Positions 7,406 through 16,237 of a stretch of 39,811 nucleotides of DNA are shown here, one piece after another; positions within the stretch are counted from its first letter, which is position 1, and each line of letters begins with the position of its first letter. The notes beneath the pieces are model-generated. The model was not told the origin of the DNA and ran no database searches. It saw only the letters and a list, made by a program, of their open reading frames with translations. The stretch comes from a bacterium (GTDB lineage: Bacteria > Thermodesulfobiota > Thermodesulfobiia > Thermodesulfobiales > Thermodesulfobiaceae): positions 12,501 to 52,311 of the forward strand of contig JAJXTU010000004.1 of the NCBI GenBank assembly GCA_021783475.1, read 5' to 3'. Position numbers and translations under genes: made by a program.

Positions 7406-9412
7406 TTGAAAAAAGAAATGTTCTCATCGATTGACATCAAAAGAATATTAAGCTCCTTGAGATCAAGGCTTAACTCTTCTGCCCTGAAAGATAGCCTCAA
7501 GCTCAGCGAAGGGGCGTTTGCATTTATTGCCCTCTTCTTCCTTACTTTCTATGTTACGATTGTGCCCTTTGCAGCAGGGCTTGACCCCTCCTGGCAGTTC
7601 GCAATGAACTATGCCTTCGAGCACAGCCTGATCTTCGGCAAGGATATAATCTTCACATACGGACCTCTGGGCTTCCTGGTAACTCCTGGGCCAATGTATC
7701 TGCCACTAATCTTTGCAAACCCCATACTCATACTCATAAACTCATATATGATACTGTCCTTTATATTTCTCATTAAGCTATGTAGTCAGGAAGGCACGAA
7801 AAAAAGATACTTTGGCTATCTTCTAACATATATCTTGATTCTCGTCATAAACGATCACAACTATGTAAGATCCCTTGATTTAGAACTTATATTTACGAGC
7901 TTAAACCTTTCATTTCTTTTTTACCGCACGAAAAAGAGAGCCTACCTTCTAATGAGCGCACCCCTCCTGGTGCTGAGCTTTCTTTACAAGTTTGGAGCCT
8001 TTGCGATGTGTGCTGCCATCTATCTATTTAGCTATTTTATAGCGATCAAGAATCGCCGCTTTAAGCTCCTATCCTCTTATGTCCTTCTCATCGTCCTTCT
8101 TTTCGCTCCCTTTTACCTTTATTTCTTTAAAAATCTCACAAACCTTATAAACCTAACGCACGGCTATCTTGAGCTCTCATACGGCTACTTTGCAGCCTCA
8201 TCTTCATACCCTCCCATCCACGAAAACGCCTTTGCTATTGTATTTCTTCCGATTGCCTTTCTTGCATTTTATCTGGTAAAGAATAAAGAGTTTAAGACAT
8301 TTTTAATATCATTAATTCCATTTTTCTGGCTTGTCGCAAAGTATTCATTTTGTATAGAGGGGCCCTGGTTTTCAGGCTTTTTTACCACTGTCTATCTGGG
8401 ATTTGCCATCTTTACAATTATCGTCTTAGAGAATAATCAGATCGTCTCTTTTTTAAAAAGATTTGCCATCGCCTGGTTTATAATGCTTATCTTCTTGATA
8501 TCGTCCAATTCAATAATGCCAAATTACTTCTCAAACCTCCTTGGGAACGTCTCAAGCAGCCTGGACTTTAAGTATTTCAATGTAGTCACCCTCAATGCGA
8601 TGACACAGAATGCAAAGGTTCAGACGGGGAAAAACCTTGAAATAGACGCCCTGCCAGAAAAGATCGAGGGGAGAATCGCAAGATCATCGGTGGACACTTA
8701 CCCCTGGGAGTCATCTCTTATCTTTGCTAACTACTTAAACTGGGACCCCAGACCTGTATTTCAGTCTTACACCGACTATACGCCCTGGCTTGATAGCCAA
8801 AACGATGCCTTTTTGCGCTCAAGTAGGGCACCAGAATACTACATATGGTATAGATCTGACGACAATCCTCCTTTTCAGAGCTTCAGGGGCGGGATGCTCC
8901 TGAATGATGACCCAAAAACTGTCCTGGATATCCTCAGGAATTACTCTATGATAGAAAGAGAGAAGAAGTTTACCCTCCTTAAGAGAAGTGCGTCCCCGTC
9001 AACCTCTGAGCCCACAAGGATAGGTCAATCTGAGACAGGCTGGAACAAATGGACAAGCGTTCCCATAAGTGGCTCGGACAAAAATATAGTGCTTGCAAAG
9101 ATCTATATAAAGAAGAATCTCTTTGGCTCGATAAAGCGCATGTTGTATAAAGAAGAGCCAATTAGTATCGAGTATAAGGACATAAAGGGAGATATTCACA
9201 CCTTTCGCCTCCTCCCTGACAACGCAGCAGAAGGAGTCTGGATAAGCCCTCTGCCAACAGGCATTGACGAAAAAGACTACTTTATGAGTGCTCTGCCAAT
9301 AGAATCTTTTAAGCTAAGTACTCAGGACCAGCTGTTATACAGCAGCAATATTAAGTTAGTTTGGGAAAAGATAGATATATACAATAAAAATCTTATAAAA
9401 TTATCTAACTAA
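7406..9412 (+). CDS. Multi-pass membrane protein, GT-C-type glycosyltransferase-like
   Basis: A 668-residue protein of a poorly described family. The first 420 residues hold about 11-12 hydrophobic segments; the remaining 250 are polar and probably extracytoplasmic. After the first membrane span (about 38-60) comes LDPSWQFAMNYA and then FGKDIIFTYGPLGFLVTPG. An acidic residue in the first external loop is where GT-C enzymes, which use lipid-phosphate-linked sugars, carry their catalytic Asp. This suggests a role in glycosylating a surface polymer or protein, but only by analogy. TTG 7406 is chosen because AGGAGG lies 5 bases upstream; ATG 7418 would be 17 bases away. It is transcribed alone and its stop overlaps the convergent yjbQ stop. 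Confidence 0.75.
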   Translation: MKKEMFSSIDIKRILSSLRSRLNSSALKDSLKLSEGAFAFIALFFLTFYVTIVPFAAGLDPSWQFAMNYAFEHSLIFGKDIIFTYGPLGFLVTPGPMYLPLIFANPILILINSYMILSFIFLIKLCSQEGTKKRYFGYLLTYILILVINDHNYVRSLDLELIFTSLNLSFLFYRTKKRAYLLMSAPLLVLSFLYKFGAFAMCAAIYLFSYFIAIKNRRFKLLSSYVLLIVLLFAPFYLYFFKNLTNLINLTHGYLELSYGYFAASSSYPPIHENAFAIVFLPIAFLAFYLVKNKEFKTFLISLIPFFWLVAKYSFCIEGPWFSGFFTTVYLGFAIFTIIVLENNQIVSFLKRFAIAWFIMLIFLISSNSIMPNYFSNLLGNVSSSLDFKYFNVVTLNAMTQNAKVQTGKNLEIDALPEKIEGRIARSSVDTYPWESSLIFANYLNWDPRPVFQSYTDYTPWLDSQNDAFLRSSRAPEYYIWYRSDDNPPFQSFRGGMLLNDDPKTVLDILRNYSMIEREKKFTLLKRSASPSTSEPTRIGQSETGWNKWTSVPISGSDKNIVLAKIYIKKNLFGSIKRMLYKEEPISIEYKDIKGDIHTFRLLPDNAAEGVWISPLPTGIDEKDYFMSALPIESFKLSTQDQLLYSSNIKLVWEKIDIYNKNLIKLSN

Positions 9413-9810
9413 GAAGTAAGCTTTACTAAGTTTATATTTCTAACCCTTGGGCCATCTGCCTCTACAAAAAACACCCCCTGCCACCTGCCCAGCCTGAGGG
9501 CGCCTCTCTCTACAGGGACTATTACAGATGAGCCAATCAGAGTTGAGATGATGTGTGCGTCAGAATTTCCCTCCAGGTGTCGAAATCTTATACCTTCAGG
9601 AAGATGAAGCCTTAGAAAGCTATCAATGTCAAGGGCTACATCTGGATCTGCTGCCTCGTTTATGGTAATTGCAGCGGTTGTGTGCGGCACATAACATAGA
9701 ATCGCCCCATCATAAGCTCCGAAAATCTTCTTTACCGCGCTATCCATCATAGACGTAGCGTCTATTAGCTGAAGTTTTTTAGAGGTCCTGAGACTTAACA
9801 CCTCTATCAA
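9409..9810 (-). CDS. YjbQ/UPF0047 family protein
   Basis: A 133-residue single-domain protein of the YjbQ (UPF0047) family, with the diagnostic HTTAAITINE, EGNSDAHI and the final GRWQGVFFVEADGPR segment. E. coli YjbQ has weak thiamine-phosphate-synthase activity, but the physiological role across bacteria and archaea is unclear. The conserved His, Asp and Glu residues suggest metal binding. The start is TTG 9810, one base after the pilin stop and preceded by GAGGTGG, so it is translated with the pilin gene. Its place at the end of a pilus operon is probably incidental. Its stop overlaps that of the convergent membrane-protein gene. Confidence 0.88.
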   Translation of the reverse strand: MIEVLSLRTSKKLQLIDATSMMDSAVKKIFGAYDGAILCYVPHTTAAITINEAADPDVALDIDSFLRLHLPEGIRFRHLEGNSDAHIISTLIGSSVIVPVERGALRLGRWQGVFFVEADGPRVRNINLVKLTS

Positions 9811-9811
9811 C

Positions 9812-10174
9812 CTACCACCTCGTGCACTCTGGGGGATATGTGCAGCTTACACCCGCGGAAGTGACGCTAAGCTGATAGCTTCTCTCCAGGCCCAGTATCC
9901 CCTGAACTGTTACAAGACCGCTATCGTCCAACTTCACGCCAGCGACCTGAACAAGGCTGTTTATCTCAGAGAAGTTAACAGGATATGCCTTGTTTTGAAT
10001 GTAGTAGAGGACGTAGGCATCCCTCTCAGCTGACAATACCCCTGCCGCCACCGCATCGCAAGCCTTCTGGGTAAGATCCACGTAATTTGCAAAGGCTATC
10101 ACTGCGAGTATACCGATGATAGCTATAACCACCAAAAGCTCTATCAGCGTAAACCCGTCCCTATTAGATCGCAT
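9812..10174 (-). CDS. Type IV pilin-like protein (minor pilin)
   Basis: A 120-residue prepilin. The leader is short and positively charged (MRSNRDG), followed by the prepilin-peptidase site G|FTLIELLVV with the conserved Glu at mature position 5 and a hydrophobic N-terminal helix ILAVIAFANYVDLTQKA. Two cysteines near the C-terminus (CTYPPECTRW) probably form the disulfide loop seen in many pilins. It lies downstream of pilA but beyond a strong terminator, so it should be expressed at a lower level, which suits a minor or alternative pilin. Its own ribosome site is GGGGGAAAG just before ATG 10174. It needs a prepilin peptidase (PilD), which is not in this window. Confidence 0.92.
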   Translation of the reverse strand: MRSNRDGFTLIELLVVIAIIGILAVIAFANYVDLTQKACDAVAAGVLSAERDAYVLYYIQNKAYPVNFSEINSLVQVAGVKLDDSGLVTVQGILGLERSYQLSVTSAGVSCTYPPECTRW

Positions 10175-10190
10175 CTTTCCCCCTTAATAT

Positions 10191-10217
10191 AAAAAAAGGG
10201 CCGCCGAAGCAGCCCTT
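10191..10217 (-). terminator. Intrinsic terminator after pilA
   Basis: On the minus strand a 9-base stem (10196-10204 paired with 10209-10217, including one G-U pair) closes a UUCG tetraloop and runs directly into seven T. It starts 9 bases after the pilA stop and lies before the second pilin gene. It is one of the strongest terminators in the window and should make pilA the dominant message, with some readthrough to the second pilin and yjbQ. Confidence 0.92.
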
Positions 10218-10225
10218 TGAAGTCT

Positions 10226-10627
10226 TTACCAGCTTGTGCAGTTTGTGCCAGTTCCAGCAGTATTACAAGAAATAGTACCAGATGTAGAAAGATTAGTAGC
10301 ATCTAAGGTATAACTATAAGTTGTTCCTCCAGCAGCAACAGATATTGTATTTCCATTAAATGTAATTCCGCCTTGAGCGTTAGTCACAGCCTCAACAGCA
10401 GCCAAACCACTTGGATACGTTCCATTTTGTCCATAATACAGAGCAGCTGCGCCTCTCAGTGCAGCCAAAGCGCCCTTTGCTGAGGCATCAGCAGCACTCT
10501 TGGTAAGGTTTTGATAAAGCGGAAATGCTACTGCGGCGAGTATACCGATGATGACGATTACTACCAGGAGCTCGATCAGCGTGAAACCCTTCTTGTTCCT
10601 AAGACTCTTTCTTGGTAAATTTAGCAT
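10226..10627 (-). CDS. pilA: Major type IV pilin
   Basis: A 133-residue prepilin with a basic leader (MLNLPRKSLRNKKG), cleavage at G|FTLIELLVVIVIIG, Glu5 and a long amphipathic helix. The C-terminal domain is small, low in charge and rich in Thr, Gly and Asn, with a pair of Cys near the end (C123 and C130, in SCNT and NCTSW) likely to form the pilin disulfide. It has its own consensus promoter upstream, a strong AGGAGG ribosome site 7 bases before ATG and its own terminator, all as expected for the abundant structural subunit. The assembly ATPase, retraction ATPase and platform protein genes lie directly upstream. Confidence 0.93.
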   Translation of the reverse strand: MLNLPRKSLRNKKGFTLIELLVVIVIIGILAAVAFPLYQNLTKSAADASAKGALAALRGAAALYYGQNGTYPSGLAAVEAVTNAQGGITFNGNTISVAAGGTTYSYTLDATNLSTSGTISCNTAGTGTNCTSW

Positions 10628-10663
10628 ATAACCCCTCCTAAGATTATTTTTAGAGCTTGTTAC

Positions 10664-10691
10664 ATTATAAATCAGTTACAAAAGCTGTCAA
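10664..10691 (-). promoter_or_regulatory. Sigma-70 promoter of pilA
   Basis: On the minus strand TTGACA (10691-10686) and TATAAT (10669-10664) are both perfect consensus boxes separated by 16 bases. They lie about 37 bases upstream of the pilA start, in the pilC-pilA gap, which allows strong expression of pilA independent of the upstream operon. Confidence 0.88.
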
Positions 10692-10784
10692 TAGTAATAC
10701 TCAGTCCTATATACACACCTCCTTACACTAATATGATATACCATATATCGGCAAAAGAAAAGAGAAATCGCTTGACTTAAGAAG

Positions 10785-12029
10785 CTATTTTACAATTGCC
10801 TGATACAGGCTAAATATAGGCAGATACATTGCTATTACGATAAATCCCACAATGCCACCTATTATCACTATCATAGCAGGCTCCAGCATACTTGAGAGCG
10901 CCTTTACCGTGGTCTCCACCTCGTCGTCATAGTAGTCTGCAGATTTGTCCAGCATCTCGTCAAGGTGCCCAGTCTCCTCGCCGATAGCTATCATCTCCAC
11001 CAATACCATAGGGAATTTATCGGTCTTACTCATAGAATCGGCTATCGTCTGACCCCTCCTGACAGCGTCGTGTATAAACCTTATGCCCTTCTTCAGCACC
11101 ACGCTGGACAATACGTCTTCTATTATCTCAAGAGATGTGAGCACTGGCACGCCGCTCCTCGTCATAGAGCCGAATGTCCTTGCAAACCTGGAGCACTCTA
11201 TCTTCATATAAAGAGGCCCGAATATAGGCAGTCGAAATATGACAAGGTCAAATACTTCCCTGCCCTTTGGAGTCCTCAGAGCCCTGGTAAAAAGAAAGAT
11301 GCCAACTATCAAAAATATAACTATCAAGATAAAGTTGTTTATCAGAAAGTGGCTGGCGCCTACTACTATAGAGGTCATAAGAGGCAGCTTCGCCCCCATC
11401 CCCGTAAGAAAGCCAGCAAACATTGGGACTATAAACATCAGCAAAAAAGAGCTTAGGGCCATGGCAATGGTCAAGACAAATATAGGATAGCTCACTGCCT
11501 GCTTTACCTGATTCCTAAGAGCCATCTCCTTTTCCAGATATGTTGCGATCCTTGCAAGTATTACGTCAAGAGAGCCAGATGCCTCACCTGCCCTTACCAG
11601 GCTGGTATAGAGCTTGTTAAAAAGATTGCTGTGCCTCTCAAGGGCCTTTGCAAGGCTCTCCCCTCCCTCTACCCTCTTCAGGACGTCGTCGATAATATCC
11701 TTAAATGCCTTTTTTTTGGTTTGCGACTTCAGGGTGTTTAGCGTTCTTGCTATTGGTACCCCTGCTGCCACCAGGGTAGCGAACTGCCTTGAGAATATCA
11801 CAAGCTCCTTCTGGCTAACCTTGTTAAAAGGAGAGAAAGAGCCTGACGGCTTCTTGTCCTCCTTTTCGGCCGATAAAGCCTGGGCTTGATCTTTTATTTC
11901 GTTTATCTCCACCACCAGGAATCCCTTGTTTCTAAGGTCGTTTTTCAAGATCGCAAGGGATACCGCATCGGTATTTCCAGTAACCAGCTTGCCCTGAGCG
12001 TCTCTAACTCTATAGAAGAAATTAGGCAT
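10785..12029 (-). CDS. pilC: Type IV pilus inner-membrane platform protein PilC
   Basis: A 414-residue T2SSF/PilC protein. After a small N-terminal region with a polar linker (about 45-70), two copies of the T2SSF cytoplasmic domain follow (about 75-200 and 278-400), each with the family's FxRQFATLVAAGVP / FARTFGSMTRSGVP style motif. Membrane segments are near 181-203, 228-250 and 383-405. PilC is the membrane platform turned by the PilB and PilT motors. The start ATG 12029 shares one base with the pilT stop (TAATG), a coupling arrangement. The antisense frames here are shadows. Confidence 0.95.
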   Translation of the reverse strand: MPNFFYRVRDAQGKLVTGNTDAVSLAILKNDLRNKGFLVVEINEIKDQAQALSAEKEDKKPSGSFSPFNKVSQKELVIFSRQFATLVAAGVPIARTLNTLKSQTKKKAFKDIIDDVLKRVEGGESLAKALERHSNLFNKLYTSLVRAGEASGSLDVILARIATYLEKEMALRNQVKQAVSYPIFVLTIAMALSSFLLMFIVPMFAGFLTGMGAKLPLMTSIVVGASHFLINNFILIVIFLIVGIFLFTRALRTPKGREVFDLVIFRLPIFGPLYMKIECSRFARTFGSMTRSGVPVLTSLEIIEDVLSSVVLKKGIRFIHDAVRRGQTIADSMSKTDKFPMVLVEMIAIGEETGHLDEMLDKSADYYDDEVETTVKALSSMLEPAMIVIIGGIVGFIVIAMYLPIFSLYQAIVK

Positions 12030-13087
12030 TACAACCTCCCGACCAGGCGCATAAACTCTTCCTTGTTCACGGCGACCGTAAAGGCGTCCTCAAAGGATAC
12101 CTTACCGCGAAGCACCAGATCTTTCAGAGAAGAGTCAAGCTGCTGCATGCCGTATCTGCCCGAAGTCTGTATCACAGAATAGAGCTGTGCTGCCTTGCCC
12201 TCTCTTATAAGGTTCTTCACAGCTGGGGTAGCGATCATCACCTCCACCGCAGCCACCCTACCGCCCCCAATCTTTGGCAGAAGCGACTGGGACAGAACGC
12301 CTTGAAGGGCCGTGGAAAGCTGGGTTCTTACCTGCTGCTGCTGGTTTGTAGGAAATACATCTATTATCCTGTCTATAGTCTGGGGGGCGTCGTTCGTGTG
12401 AAGGGTTGAGAAGACTAGATGCCCCGTCTCTGCAGCAGTAATAGCCGCAGCTATCGTCTCAAGGTCTCTCATCTCGCCCACCAATATCACATCTGGATCT
12501 TCTCTTAAAGATGCCCTTACAGCGCGAGCGAAGGATTTGGCATCGTTTCCTACCTCTCTTTGATCCACTATGGACTTCTTGTGAGAGTGAAGGTATTCAA
12601 TAGGGTCTTCAATAGTAATAATATGACACTCTCTTGTTCTATTTATTATGTTTACAAGAGAGGCAAGCGTGGTAGACTTTCCCGAACCGGTAGGACCCGT
12701 TACCAGCACAAGGCCTCTAACCAGCTTGGCAAACTCAGCTACCACAGGAGGAAGGCCCAGGGTTTCCAGGCTTGGGATCTCCCAGGGTATTAGCCTGAGC
12801 GCTGCTCCCCATACGCCTCTCTGCCTGTACACGTTTACCCTGAATCTGCCTATACCAGATATGCCGTAAGAGAAGTCAATATCGAGCTCCTCTTCTATCT
12901 TCTTCTTCTGAAGATCTGAGAGCATAGAAAATATAGTATCAAAGGCTATCTTTGGCGTAAAATTGCCATATTCTTCCAACCTTACCAATCTCCCCTCCTG
13001 CCTTATGACGGGAGGTATTCCGACAGAAAGATGTATGTCACTCGCATTCATTTGAACAGCTTTTTCGAGAAGTTCTGATATCTCCAT
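12029..13087 (-). CDS. pilT: Twitching motility (pilus retraction) ATPase PilT
   Basis: A 352-residue hexameric secretion ATPase. Walker A is GPTGSGKST (131-139), the Walker B region is VILVGEMRD (200-208), and the histidine box STLHTNDA follows. The PilT-specific C-terminal motif AVKNLIREGK(..)Q and GMQQLDSSL separate it from PilB. PilT depolymerises the pilus and drives retraction, so the presence of both motors implies dynamic pili capable of twitching motility or DNA uptake. It lies 8 bases downstream of pilB and overlaps pilC by one base. Confidence 0.96.
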   Translation of the reverse strand: MEISELLEKAVQMNASDIHLSVGIPPVIRQEGRLVRLEEYGNFTPKIAFDTIFSMLSDLQKKKIEEELDIDFSYGISGIGRFRVNVYRQRGVWGAALRLIPWEIPSLETLGLPPVVAEFAKLVRGLVLVTGPTGSGKSTTLASLVNIINRTRECHIITIEDPIEYLHSHKKSIVDQREVGNDAKSFARAVRASLREDPDVILVGEMRDLETIAAAITAAETGHLVFSTLHTNDAPQTIDRIIDVFPTNQQQQVRTQLSTALQGVLSQSLLPKIGGGRVAAVEVMIATPAVKNLIREGKAAQLYSVIQTSGRYGMQQLDSSLKDLVLRGKVSFEDAFTVAVNKEEFMRLVGRL

Positions 13088-13095
13088 AATGCCTC

Positions 13096-14820
13096 CTAAT
13101 CTTCGGTAAATATCTTCTTTACAATTTCCTGGGGCGTGGTAATCCCCTTAAATATAAGATCTACACCATTTTCTCTCATTGTTCTCATGCCGCCTTTGAT
13201 AGCTGCGCTCTTTATCTCTTTGGAAGGCGCTCTGGACATAACAAGAGACCTGACCTCATCGTTTATCACCAGGAGTTCAGGTACCACAATCCTGCCCTTA
13301 TATCCCGTACCAAAACACGCGCTACAACCTGTGCCCTCAAAATATGTGATCTCGCCCACAGGCCCAAAGCCAAACCCTCCTGGAGAAATTCCCAGGGCCA
13401 CCTTCAGGTCATCAGGCATCTGCACCTCTCTTACACATTCGGGGCAGACTTTTCTTACAAGTCTTTGTGCCAGGACGCAAAGGGTGCTGGATGCGAGCAA
13501 AAACGGCTCTATATCCATATCCATAAGCCTTGGAAATGAGCTGGCAGCATCGTTTGTGTGCAGGGTGCTAAGCACAAGGTGCCCTGTCATAGCAGCCCTA
13601 ACAGCTATCTCAGCCGTCTCAGAATCTCTGATCTCACCAACCATTACGATATCAGGATCCTGTCTCAAAAAGGATCTCAGAAGGCTTGCAAAAGTAAGAT
13701 TTATCTGTGTGTTTACCTGAGACTGTGTTATGCCAGGGATATAAAACTCTACCGGGTCCTCAGCAGTCAATATATTAACGTCTTCTTTATTTAGAAGGCT
13801 AAGAGCAGAATACAGTGTGGTAGACTTTCCTGATCCAGTAGGACCAGTTACAAATATCATGCCATAAGGTTTTTGTAATATAGACTTAAAGGTCTTTAGC
13901 TCCCTTTCTGGAAATCCCAGAAGCTCCAGGTCCATAGCAACTGCCTTTTTGTCAAATATCCTAAGGACAACCTTTTCACCCTGTGTACAGGGCATTATTG
14001 ATACCCTCATATCTATCTCTTTGTTTGCCACATTCAGGTGCATTCTACCATCCTGAGGTCTTCTTCTCTCTGAGATGTCCAGAGTGGAGAGTATCTTTAT
14101 TCTTGAAACGATAGCAGGGCCAATTGATTTTGGAAATTCCGAAATCATTAAAAGCGAGCCGTCAATCCTATATCTTAAGGCTATCTTGTCTTCATAAGGC
14201 TCAATGTGGACGTCTGATGCCCTTTTTAGAACTGCCTCTTCCACAATCGAGTCTACCAGATCTACTACAGATTCGTCATCGCCATAGGTAAATTTCTCTT
14301 TTTGCTGTTGAGAATCGGTATAGGCCGATATATCGTCAGCTTCCTTACCGAACATCGTCTCTTCTCTTTTTTTAAAGCTTATCTCGCCAGAAATATACTT
14401 TGCAAAATCACTTGCAAGGATCATAGCAGGCTCAATCTCTGTCTTTGTAATCATACGAACGTCGTCAACAGTGGACAGATCCTGTGGGTTTACCATCCCG
14501 AGAAGGAGGTTGTTCCCCTTTAAAGCTAAGGGCAAGATTCTTCTTTGCTTTATGAAATCTGGAGACAAAACCTGCAGGGCTTTTTCATCAAGCGGGGTTT
14601 CTTGTATGCGTTTTATCTTAAAGTTATAAATACCCTCCAGCCTCTGGAGCATATCCTTCGTCAGAAGCCCTTTGTTATCCAGTATGTCGAGCAAGGGCAT
14701 ATCTCCAACCTCAAGTTCGTATAAAACATCCCTTACGTGGTCTTCTGTCAAAAGACCATCGTCCAAAAGCTTGCTAACTACCCGTGCTTCTTTCGGCCTT
14801 TTCGCGCTCTCTACTGTCAA
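13096..14820 (-). CDS. pilB: Type IV pilus assembly ATPase PilB (GspE family)
   Basis: A 574-residue assembly ATPase. An N-terminal MshE-type domain (about 1-150) is the kind that binds c-di-GMP in some relatives. It is followed by the N2 domain, Walker A GPTGSGKST (326-334), VMVGEIRDSET (about 392-402) and the histidine box TLHTNDA. Four cysteines form a probable zinc site: C459, C462, C499 and C502. The start is TTG 14820 behind GGTGGTGGG; an upstream ATG is out of frame. It is first in the pilBTC operon and divergent from mtaD. The missing pilMNOPQ and pilD must be elsewhere. Confidence 0.94.
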   Translation of the reverse strand: MTVESAKRPKEARVVSKLLDDGLLTEDHVRDVLYELEVGDMPLLDILDNKGLLTKDMLQRLEGIYNFKIKRIQETPLDEKALQVLSPDFIKQRRILPLALKGNNLLLGMVNPQDLSTVDDVRMITKTEIEPAMILASDFAKYISGEISFKKREETMFGKEADDISAYTDSQQQKEKFTYGDDESVVDLVDSIVEEAVLKRASDVHIEPYEDKIALRYRIDGSLLMISEFPKSIGPAIVSRIKILSTLDISERRRPQDGRMHLNVANKEIDMRVSIMPCTQGEKVVLRIFDKKAVAMDLELLGFPERELKTFKSILQKPYGMIFVTGPTGSGKSTTLYSALSLLNKEDVNILTAEDPVEFYIPGITQSQVNTQINLTFASLLRSFLRQDPDIVMVGEIRDSETAEIAVRAAMTGHLVLSTLHTNDAASSFPRLMDMDIEPFLLASSTLCVLAQRLVRKVCPECVREVQMPDDLKVALGISPGGFGFGPVGEITYFEGTGCSACFGTGYKGRIVVPELLVINDEVRSLVMSRAPSKEIKSAAIKGGMRTMRENGVDLIFKGITTPQEIVKKIFTED

Positions 14821-14956
14821 AACCCACCACCATTTTAAATAATTTATTTATGATACAAATTGGCATATTTTCAAAACTTATAAGTAAATTTTATTAACAT
14901 TCTCACTTTATAATAAAAATTATATAATATTATTTGATAAAATAACAGGAGGTAAT

Positions 14957-16237
14957 ATGAACGAATTATTGATAGAAAACGCATCAATACTCGATGTAAA
15001 GTCTGGCAATGTTTTAGAGGGGTCGAATATCTACATCTCCAATGGCATTATAAAAGGTATAAACGTTAAAAACGAATGTTCTGAAAAGGTAAACCTAAAC
15101 GGTCAGCTGGTGATTCCAGGACTGATAAATGCGCATACCCACGCAGCAATGACCCTCTTTAGAAGCTATGCAGACGACCTGTCCTTGATGGATTGGCTTA
15201 CCAACCATATATGGCCCAAGGAAGCCCAGATTATAAACCCTGAAACAGTTTATATAGGCACCCTTATCGCCTGTTATGAGATGGCGAAAAATGGGGTCAC
15301 TACATTTGTAGATATGTACTTTTACGAAGATATGGTAGCAAGAGCAGCAGAGGAAATAGGCCTAAGAGCTCTAATTGGCGAGGGGGTTTTGAGCATTCCT
15401 ACTCCTCATGCAAAGGGCGAGGCACAAGGAATAGAAAATACAAAAAGGTTAATAGAAAAGTATAAAAATAGCGAGCTAATATCCCCTATCGTAGCCCCTC
15501 ATGCACCATATACCTGTTCTGATACCCTATTAAAAGAGCTCTCATCAATAGCCATAAGAGAGAATTGCCCTATTCATATTCACCTGTCAGAGTCTGAAAA
15601 GGAGTTCCTCGATATGCAAAGGGAAAAGAACCTCACCCCCACGGAATACCTTGCAGACCTGGGACTATTTGAGGCAAAGACGCTCGCTGCCCATGCAAAC
15701 TACTTAACCGATAAAGACATCTCTATTCTAAAAGAAAACAACGCAAGTATTGTTCATTGCCCTGAGAGCAATGCGAAACTGGCGAGTGGGATATGTCCTG
15801 TGGTAAAACTTTTCGACTCTGGAGTGAACGTAGCTCTTGGCACAGACGGGGCAGCCAGTAACAACAACCTTGATATCCTTGGTGAAATGGATTTCGCGCT
15901 AAAGCTTCAGAAGATATCCAATGGAAATCCTCAGGCGCTAAAGGCCCTTGATGCCATTCAGATGGCTACCTCTATGGGCGCAAAGGCGATATTTAAAGAA
16001 GAAATTGGCAGCATCGAAGTAGGCAAGAGAGCTGATTTTCTTGTGATAGATAGAGAAAACCCCTCAATGCTTCCAGGGCACAGCATAGTAAGCGATTTAG
16101 TCTATAGCGCCACTCCTGATTGTATATTAAGCGTTTGCGTAAATGGCGAATGGATCATAAAAGACAGGCTTCCTCAATTCGATAAGGATAAGATAATAGG
16201 ACTTTCAAAAGAAGTTATGAAGAAGTATTTTCCATAA
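14957..16237 (+). CDS. mtaD: 5-methylthioadenosine/S-adenosylhomocysteine deaminase
   Basis: A 426-residue amidohydrolase that deaminates methylthioadenosine and S-adenosylhomocysteine to the inosine forms, part of SAM by-product recycling. Metal ligands are visible: H60 and H62 in NAHTHA, H209 in HIHLSESEKE and D297 in GTDGAASNN. The stretch LMDWLTNHIWPKE after the first motif is typical of MtaD and separates it from guanine or cytosine deaminases; a related deaminase such as TrzA/AtzA-like is the main alternative. An excellent ribosome site (AGGAGG, 5-base gap) precedes ATG. The upstream gap is AT-rich with several TATAAT-like boxes but no clear -35. The last 23 bases overlap the convergent O-antigen-ligase-like gene. 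Confidence 0.9.
   Translation: MNELLIENASILDVKSGNVLEGSNIYISNGIIKGINVKNECSEKVNLNGQLVIPGLINAHTHAAMTLFRSYADDLSLMDWLTNHIWPKEAQIINPETVYIGTLIACYEMAKNGVTTFVDMYFYEDMVARAAEEIGLRALIGEGVLSIPTPHAKGEAQGIENTKRLIEKYKNSELISPIVAPHAPYTCSDTLLKELSSIAIRENCPIHIHLSESEKEFLDMQREKNLTPTEYLADLGLFEAKTLAAHANYLTDKDISILKENNASIVHCPESNAKLASGICPVVKLFDSGVNVALGTDGAASNNNLDILGEMDFALKLQKISNGNPQALKALDAIQMATSMGAKAIFKEEIGSIEVGKRADFLVIDRENPSMLPGHSIVSDLVYSATPDCILSVCVNGEWIIKDRLPQFDKDKIIGLSKEVMKKYFP

Noticed and set aside
10690-10760. AAGGAGGTG and a short palindrome (10735-10749) between pilC and pilA, possible leader ORF
   Set aside because: The nearest GTG is only one base from the ribosome site and other starts are missing, so no leader peptide can be supported; the palindrome arms are only 6 bases and AT-only apart from one pair.
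10965-11456. 163-residue open frame antisense to pilC
   Set aside because: Opposite the conserved PilC frame and made of composition-biased sequence; no start signal.
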